DNA of 8,264 bases from contig JACPAW010000094.1 in assembly GCA_016180605.1 (NCBI GenBank), forward strand, positions 1 to 8,264. The letters run 5' to 3'. Numbering within the stretch: the first letter of the stretch is position 1; each line of letters opens with the position of its first letter. Shown piece by piece: positions 1 to 6,700 of this stretch. This DNA is from Candidatus Omnitrophota bacterium (GTDB taxonomy: Bacteria; Omnitrophota; Gorgyraeia; Aquiviventales; Aquiviventaceae). The position numbers and the translations under genes are program-made. The notes under the pieces are model-generated. The model was not told the origin of the DNA and made no database searches. It saw only the letters and a program-made list of their open reading frames with translations.

Positions 1-769
1 GTTCTGGGGCAATGAAGGCTTCACGAACAGGGGTTGCGATGGCTGCGGGGAGACCTTCCTGCCCAGCTTGCTTGAGTTCCTGCGAGAATTGGAGCAATTC
101 ATTCGAAGAATAGGCGCTTCTGTCACCCATAACATGGACACCCGCGCTGCTAATCTGCAAACTGACGTCTACGGGATTGTTATGCAGGATAAGATTAGCG
201 AGGCTACCCGGTGGAGCCCATAGGATGAGTATCCCGTTAAAGAGAACGCGTGCTCCGGGGGGCAAGATGGTTCTTCCTCTGGACCAGCCTTCAGCCGTTT
301 CTTGCCAGCTAGGATCGGCAACCGCCAGCTCCTCAACCGTAGGCGCTGCGGCCCATTGAAGGCCAAGCTCAAGCAAACCTTGCGCTTCTTTTGATCCGTC
401 TGCAATTTGTTTCAGGAGAGCCGGAGCCAGAACGACGGTACGATTATCCACGCGAATGGGAGTACCGTTGGTGTTGCCAGAGCGCACGACACAGTTGGCA
501 CAGGCAAGCGAAGCGATGTTTGTCGAGAGTGCCTCAAGCGCCTGCCAAACCGGTTGCGGCATTCCTTCCGGCTTAGCCGCTGACAGCTCACCGACTGCCC
601 CTAGCTGAACCGACCAAGTGGCCTGACGACCGAAGAGTCTTGCCCAATTCGGCGTCCAGGTTTCATCGACCCACCCGCGCTGCTCAAGCCAGTCGTTTAA
701 GCGATTAATCCAAGGCCCACCAAAACCCGAGTAGAGTGTTGTGCCACTCTCGGAAGAAGCCGCTGCCAC
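1..769 (-). CDS. 3'-truncated protein of unknown function, overlapping the giant gene
   Basis: A frame of 256 codons is open from GTG at 769 to the left edge with no stop. A TAG lies in frame just upstream (within 790-800), and GAGGAG (777-782) sits seven bases before the GTG, which decides the start; a second GTG at 775 is too close to it. The start overlaps the last 65 nt of the giant gene, so translational coupling is likely. The N-terminus (VAAASSESGTTLYSGFGGPW) has no signal peptide. Visible features are Trp-rich segments at residues 20-50, a CANC pair (Cys90, Cys93), an Asp-Pro-Ser-Trp at about 152-155, and a beta-rich part at 165-215 (ILPPGARVLFNGILILWAPP). I recognise no family. A weaker alternative is that this is the frameshifted continuation of the giant protein. 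Confidence 0.7.
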   Translation of the reverse strand, partial: MAAASSESGTTLYSGFGGPWINRLNDWLEQRGWVDETWTPNWARLFGRQATWSVQLGAVGELSAAKPEGMPQPVWQALEALSTNIASLACANCVVRSGNTNGTPIRVDNRTVVLAPALLKQIADGSKEAQGLLELGLQWAAAPTVEELAVADPSWQETAEGWSRGRTILPPGARVLFNGILILWAPPGSLANLILHNNPVDVSLQISSAGVHVMGDRSAYSSNELLQFSQELKQAGQEGLPAAIATPVREAFIAPE

Positions 770-3700
770 GATCACTCTCCTCTTTCTTGAGATCTAGATC
801 AAGCAAATCGTCCTCAGCAAATTTTCCTTGTGTCTCGGGTGGCGGTAATGCTCTCAGAATTCTCCAAGCTTCCCGTGCTTGGGAAACGTCTCGACTTGCC
901 CCAAAAGATCCAAAGAAAAGATTAAAAAATGTGAAATTCCAGAGAAGAGAAAAGATTGCGAACCACATTATGGCGTTTTCTGGCAACAACGTGTTGTAGA
1001 ACAATATGGCAGAAAAGACAAGAATAAGTCCAGTGGCCAAGTTAACAATCGGAGCACTTAGATAGACTGCGATCATCCTTGCCAAGTATGTCCTTGCTTC
1101 TTTCTCTGTTGAAATAACTAAGGTAGCTTTGGACTTTGACTGGTCTGGATCAACGTTAAATTCTTTAGATGCTCCAAGCGCCTTCGCAAGAACTTCATCT
1201 GTCACCCCCACTTCAGAGAGCACGCTCGGTGGCCACCACTTAAGATGAGGTTTGGCCTGAGGAAGTAGGAGCTTGTGGATGAAGTAATGCGCTGTTTCAT
1301 GAAGACCGACCGCAAAAGAAACTCCAGCAAACACTGTAAGTATAAAGATGGGTAGAATAATCGCTAACAGTGGCGTAATTTGGGATAAAACATTAGTGAG
1401 CCATTCTAATGAGATGCCAAAGCCAGCGCTCTGAATTCCCGGAGTGCCGGTGCCACCGAGGAGTGCTCCAACAACGCCCAAGATAGCCGCTGCGAGGGTT
1501 GCGTTGCGCAAGCGACCGAGTTGTTGCTGTAGACGGTTGATGTCCTGGACTGCTTGCTGGGCTTGGAGTTGATTCTTCGGGTGGCGCGCTCTGGCACGAG
1601 CATCACGTAACGCATCCTGAGTCTGCTCGATCTGTTGCTGAGTCGATTGTTGAGCAGACGATGCTGGCTTGTTGGACATAAACCACGCAACTCTTTGACC
1701 GTCAAGCTCTGTCCAAGTCACCACCATGGGCTCCGGTGCAGAGCCGGGTACCTGGATAACTTTGACAGCCTCAATTGCAGGACCATTCGCTTGATATACC
1801 GGTGGCTGCTCTGGACCTGGCTGTGGCAGTTGTCCCGGTAATTGTAAGCTTGCCTGCCGGATTTCCAGATAGGCAGTCTGCGAACGATCGGTTGGAAGGA
1901 ATTGAACTCGAAGCTCAATGTTAGAGGGACTTAAGTCCAGTCCGGATGTTGCCAATTCTGAAAGGCCTAGTGCGTAAAATGCTCCGCCTGGTGTTAGGGT
2001 CACCAAAGGTGGCTCTTCGATATAGGTTTGCCGGTTGCGGTCGATAAACACCAACCGGACTTGTCCTTCAATCTGCGAAGGATCAACCGGCACAATGTAG
2101 AGCACAAGAAAACCACCTTGAGCAGCATAATCTGAGAGCCGGTCTTCTGATGACTTAAAGCCATAGAGAGCACCCTGCTTGCCTTCTTCTGTTTGCGGCT
2201 CGTACGTCAATGGGACGATACCCACGTTACGCAAAAGATCGGTCTGCGGCGCTAAAGGTGTGCTGGGAGTAGCTGCCGGCGGTACCGGTTGTGGCGCTGG
2301 CGTGACTTCTTCCCCTGCGCACGCGGCAAGGAACGCTACAATCACTGAGGCAATACCGATGAGTCTAGCCAACCTCGCTAATTTGTTCCAAGCTCTAGAG
2401 AGGCGGGAGGTAGAGAGGTTGGAAGAAAAAGTTGCGGAGCTATCAGAAAGATGCTGCTGATCGCTTAAGCGCTCGGAATCTGTGTCTATTTCACCAGGTG
2501 GACCCCGTGTTCTTGTCGGCCAGTTCCAGCCCATTTGCTCAGCTAGCGCACTGCCCCCCACCCACAACAATCCTGCCATCAACATGAGACTCAGGATCGT
2601 GCCAATCACTGCTCCGTACGCTAGAAAGAACACACCAACCCCAGCCGCATAGGCTCCAAACAAAATTGTCCCTACTGCCGTGGTAAAGACCTTCTTGGGG
2701 CGATAGAGTTTCCGTGCATTCACGGATTTTCCAATCACATCCAGTTTCGGCGTTCTGACAAATCCAGCCCGAGGAATAAACAGTCCTTCCATGACTGCCT
2801 GTCCCTTAAACAGAAGCGTTCCCATGCCGAGGATATCAAACGGGATCTTATGCTGCCACCGAAGTCGCAAAGGCAAGGCGCGCCATAAGTCTCCTTCTGT
2901 TTCAAGGCGGGTTATTCTGTAAAACACCATCGTAGTAGCTGTTGAGGTCAAGAAGAGTAGGAAATAGAGGAATTGCACAACGAAATCTAGGCCAAATGAG
3001 GATGCTATCCACAAAGCGGGAAAGAGCATCGTCGTGGCTATTAATGCAGCCAGGGATGTCAAAGAGTAAGTTAACCGATGTGTGGCATCGAGTTTAACGC
3101 TCAGTGGAAGGTCACTGCGCCACACTTGAGGAAGAATTTTCTTCATTACTTGCACACTACCCCGCTGCCATCGCATCTGTTGGTTTAGGAACGCTCCCAT
3201 AGTGGATGGCAGCTCTGCAGGAACGGCGTGGTCATTAAGGAATATGAACTTCCAGCCTTTAAGCTGGGCTCGATAGCTTAAATCACCATCCTCCGTCTCC
3301 GTATCGGATTGCCATCCACCCGCATCGTCGATGGCTTGTCGTCTCCAAATCCCTGCTGTGCCATGGAAATGGATCCAATAGCCAGCACGGTTCTTCGATG
3401 TCTGCTCGATCACTTGATGTCCATCAAAACCAATCGCCTGTATGGCAGTAAGCACAGAATGATCACGATTCAAATGTCCCCACCGTGCTTGCACCACCGC
3501 CATTTGTGAATCGGTGAAGTAATCCACCGTCCGCCGTAGGAAGTCTGGCGTGATAACGAAATCAGCGTCAAAGATGGCAATCAGCTCGCCTGTGGCAGAA
3601 GTAAGGCCATTGGCAAGCGCCCCTGCTTTGTACCCTGTTCGATTCTCTCGATGGACAAGGATGATGTCATAGCCTTGTGACTTTTTCTCTTCAATAATCT

Positions 3701-6700
3701 TTCTTGCTAATTCGGTTGTTTCATCGGTTGAGTCATCCAATACCTGGACCTGGAGCTTCTCACGCGGATAGTCCACGTTGATAGCGGAAGTGATCAGGCG
3801 CTCTACCACATTGGCCTCATTATAAATTGGCAATTGGATAGTAACGCGCGGCAGCTCTGCTTCGGTAAAGCGGCGTACCGGCACAGGGATACGGTCCTTG
3901 TACCGCTGGTGCAACCAAATGAGATACACGGTGTAAAATCCCGCCAGAATCACTACCGAGACGGAAATGATATCGAGAAATAGGAGGCTTGCTGCGCCGT
4001 ATTGCATGAGCAGGTTAAGGATAGTATCCAGCGAAGCTCCAAGACCTGCTGCCTGAATTCCCGGCGTACCGGTACCACCGAGGAAGGTTCCGATGGCTCC
4101 TAGGATGGCTGCTGCGAGGGTTGCGTTGCGCAAGCGACCGAGTTGTTGCTGGAAACGGTTGACGTCACGCTCTGCTTGTTGCGCTTGGAGTCGGTTGTTG
4201 GGATGGCGTGCTCTAGCCCGAGCATCCCGCAGGGCATCGTAGGTCTGCTCGATCTGTCGCTGACCGGTACGGTTATTTGGAATCAACTCAACCTTCAGAA
4301 TACGCAACCAGGCATCGGCCTCATAGCGATCATCGTCGGTACCGCTGGAGCCGATCTTGATTACAAGTGCTACAATCTGGCGTGGGTCAAACAGGATGCG
4401 ACCCTCAGCATCCTTGGAGATCCAGTCGTTATTTTCAACGACAGTCGCAAGGTTGACACCAACGGTCAGCCTGCCTGACTCAGTGATGTTGATCCAGTTG
4501 GCATAAACGGCTGCCCACTGGCTGCCACTCTTAAGGGATAGCTGAATTCCATTCGGAGTAGCACCCACCAGTCCTCGCGGCACTTCTGCTGTCACTTGAA
4601 ACTGATAATTGCTCAAATCAAGGACGCCACCGCTTGTAAAACCAGGGTGTCCTATGTCATCATCGCGCAGATCGAAGAAGGCTTCGCCTTTGGACTGTCC
4701 CACAAGCTTGCGAACCCGCGCAAACTCTGCCGGGTCTGTAGGAGTTGTGGTATGGTCAATTCCTTCTCCTATGACTCGGGCTAAATCATTGATCCCTTCA
4801 CCATGCAGTTGAAGGATCTTGCTTGCCAATTCATCGTCACTGAGCGATTCAAACTCAGGAATTGGCACAAACCCTTCGTAATCACGGGCTTGAATGAGAT
4901 ACTCCCGGATTCCTTGGAATACCTCGCGATAATTTCTTAGGAAAATGGCTGTCTGCCGCCGAATGTTGGCCTCCGAGACCAGATGCACATGGAAACTCAC
5001 TGGTTCATCTAAAGCGTAGCGCACTTCGTCGATTGCTTGGCTGTCGATACCAGTTTGAGCCGTCCAACCTCGAGATACCGGCACGGTGAGCGGTTCAGCA
5101 GGTATCGATGGGACTTGTGGCGGCACAGGTGTGGATGTTGCCTCAACTGGCGATTGTGTGGGGGTCGCTGGAACAGAGGTAGGCGGTATGGTAGTCGCAG
5201 CAGGTAATTCAGGAGTGACAGTCGGCTGGCTTACTGTTGCCGTTGGAGCCGGTGTCGACTCTATCTCTTGCTCTGGCTGATTGGGTTGCTCCCATAGGCC
5301 GGTGACACTGGCGGCGATCAGCGCAACACCAGCGATGGATGTCGTGATGGAAGCAATCCAATGCGGCCGGGTAAGCTGGCGCGCGCCAAACCGGTAGAGC
5401 GCGTAGCCAATGGCACCTAAGATGAGTGCCGTTCCGATGATTGCCGCAACAACCGTTAACGGTGCAAAAGCTGAAAGTTGCTCAAGCAGAGCTTGAAGAA
5501 GTGTTGGGGTAGGATCGGAGAACATGGCATCCCATGCCAAGAACAAGGGGGCTGCGGCGGCAACTTTCTTAAGCACTGTGATTACCGTCTCGTCATCCGA
5601 CCCACGCCAGGTTACAACCGTAGCTGTCAGTTCATCTAGCCCGTCGCGGTGTTGTTTTGGATCATACGGATAGACACCGTCATTCCAGAACAAGAACCAC
5701 TCATAACCCTTGGCAGCAGCTTTCTCGATTTGTTCCGCATAGCCTAGGCGGCTGTCGGCTTCTGTAATACCAACTTCCACATTGTCAGGAAGGTTCAGTT
5801 CCCATACAGCGGGTAAGTCATCTACCGTATGGTCATAGAGATGGAAGGTAAAGAGAATGTCGAGGTCTGGGAAGCGCTCACCAAGATAGAGCCAGTAGGT
5901 AAGCTCCGTGTAGTCCCGCAGGCCTACGGTAACCGCAGCGCCTGAAGACTCTTCTTGAATCATCGTAAAGAAGGCTTCGATGAATTGTTGTTTCTGACGT
6001 AGCGTTCCTCCGGCACTGTGGATCTCATTGACGATGTCCCAGATGGCACGGCTTCCAAATTGTCTAAAGAATGGCCGGAAGCTTTCGATCAGGGCTTGTT
6101 GGGCTGTTGGGTCTTCGATAGCCCGAGTTAATGGTTCGTTGTTAACGGCTGCATCCAAGAGAGTGACGATGTGGTCGGTGATCTCGTAGGTATCAGCCAG
6201 ATCAAGGTAATCCTCCATCGCTTTAAGGGTTTGTGGGGTGACCCCTTGGCCTTCGCGAAGGTCAAAGGCTGGCATGAGACGGAAGGCATGGATGTCGGAG
6301 ACTTGAAGACCTCGGAAATAAGCTTCGATTTGATTGCGACTCTGGTTAAAGTGTGCCAGATCCCCATAGTTAAAGAAGCGGCCGGTACCGGTTATGAGCT
6401 CATCGATGGGTACTGGTCTTGCTTGGCCAGGCACCGAGCGTAAGAGCTCTGTTTCAATGGCTGGCTCCTCGGTGACACTCTCTACCGCCTCAATCGTAGC
6501 CTTCACTACCGTAACGGTTCCACTGAGCCGATAGTCATCATCCGCTGCTGAAAGAGTGGCAAATTTCAGACCAATCTGGCGAATCCCGGTTGCAGGGTCA
6601 AAGCCGGCATCACTGTAACCTTGGGGACTGACGTTGGCGGCTGTGGGCCGGTATGTGAGAGTCAGGATTCCCGTTGCCGGATCATAGTTGCTATTCTCAA

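Noticed and set aside
169..405. Minus-strand frame of 78 codons
   Set aside because: It lies out of frame within the open reading frame 769-1, which has a ribosome site and a longer, more protein-like sequence.
315..450. Degenerate zinc-protease-like segment (TVVLAPALLKQIADG) in the downstream frame
   Set aside because: The hydrophobic Leu-Leu pattern faintly resembles the region before HExxH in some proteases, but no HExxH or other metal ligand follows, so the likeness is too weak to report as a domain.
705..782. Programmed frameshift joining the giant gene to the downstream frame
   Set aside because: The needed shift is +1, and no recognised slippery heptamer, RNA structure or release-factor-type stop context is evident. 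A GTG with a good ribosome site explains the arrangement more simply.
4143..4478. Plus-strand frame of 111 codons
   Set aside because: Antisense to the third beta-sandwich and repeat copy 1; no start signal and no recognisable protein features.
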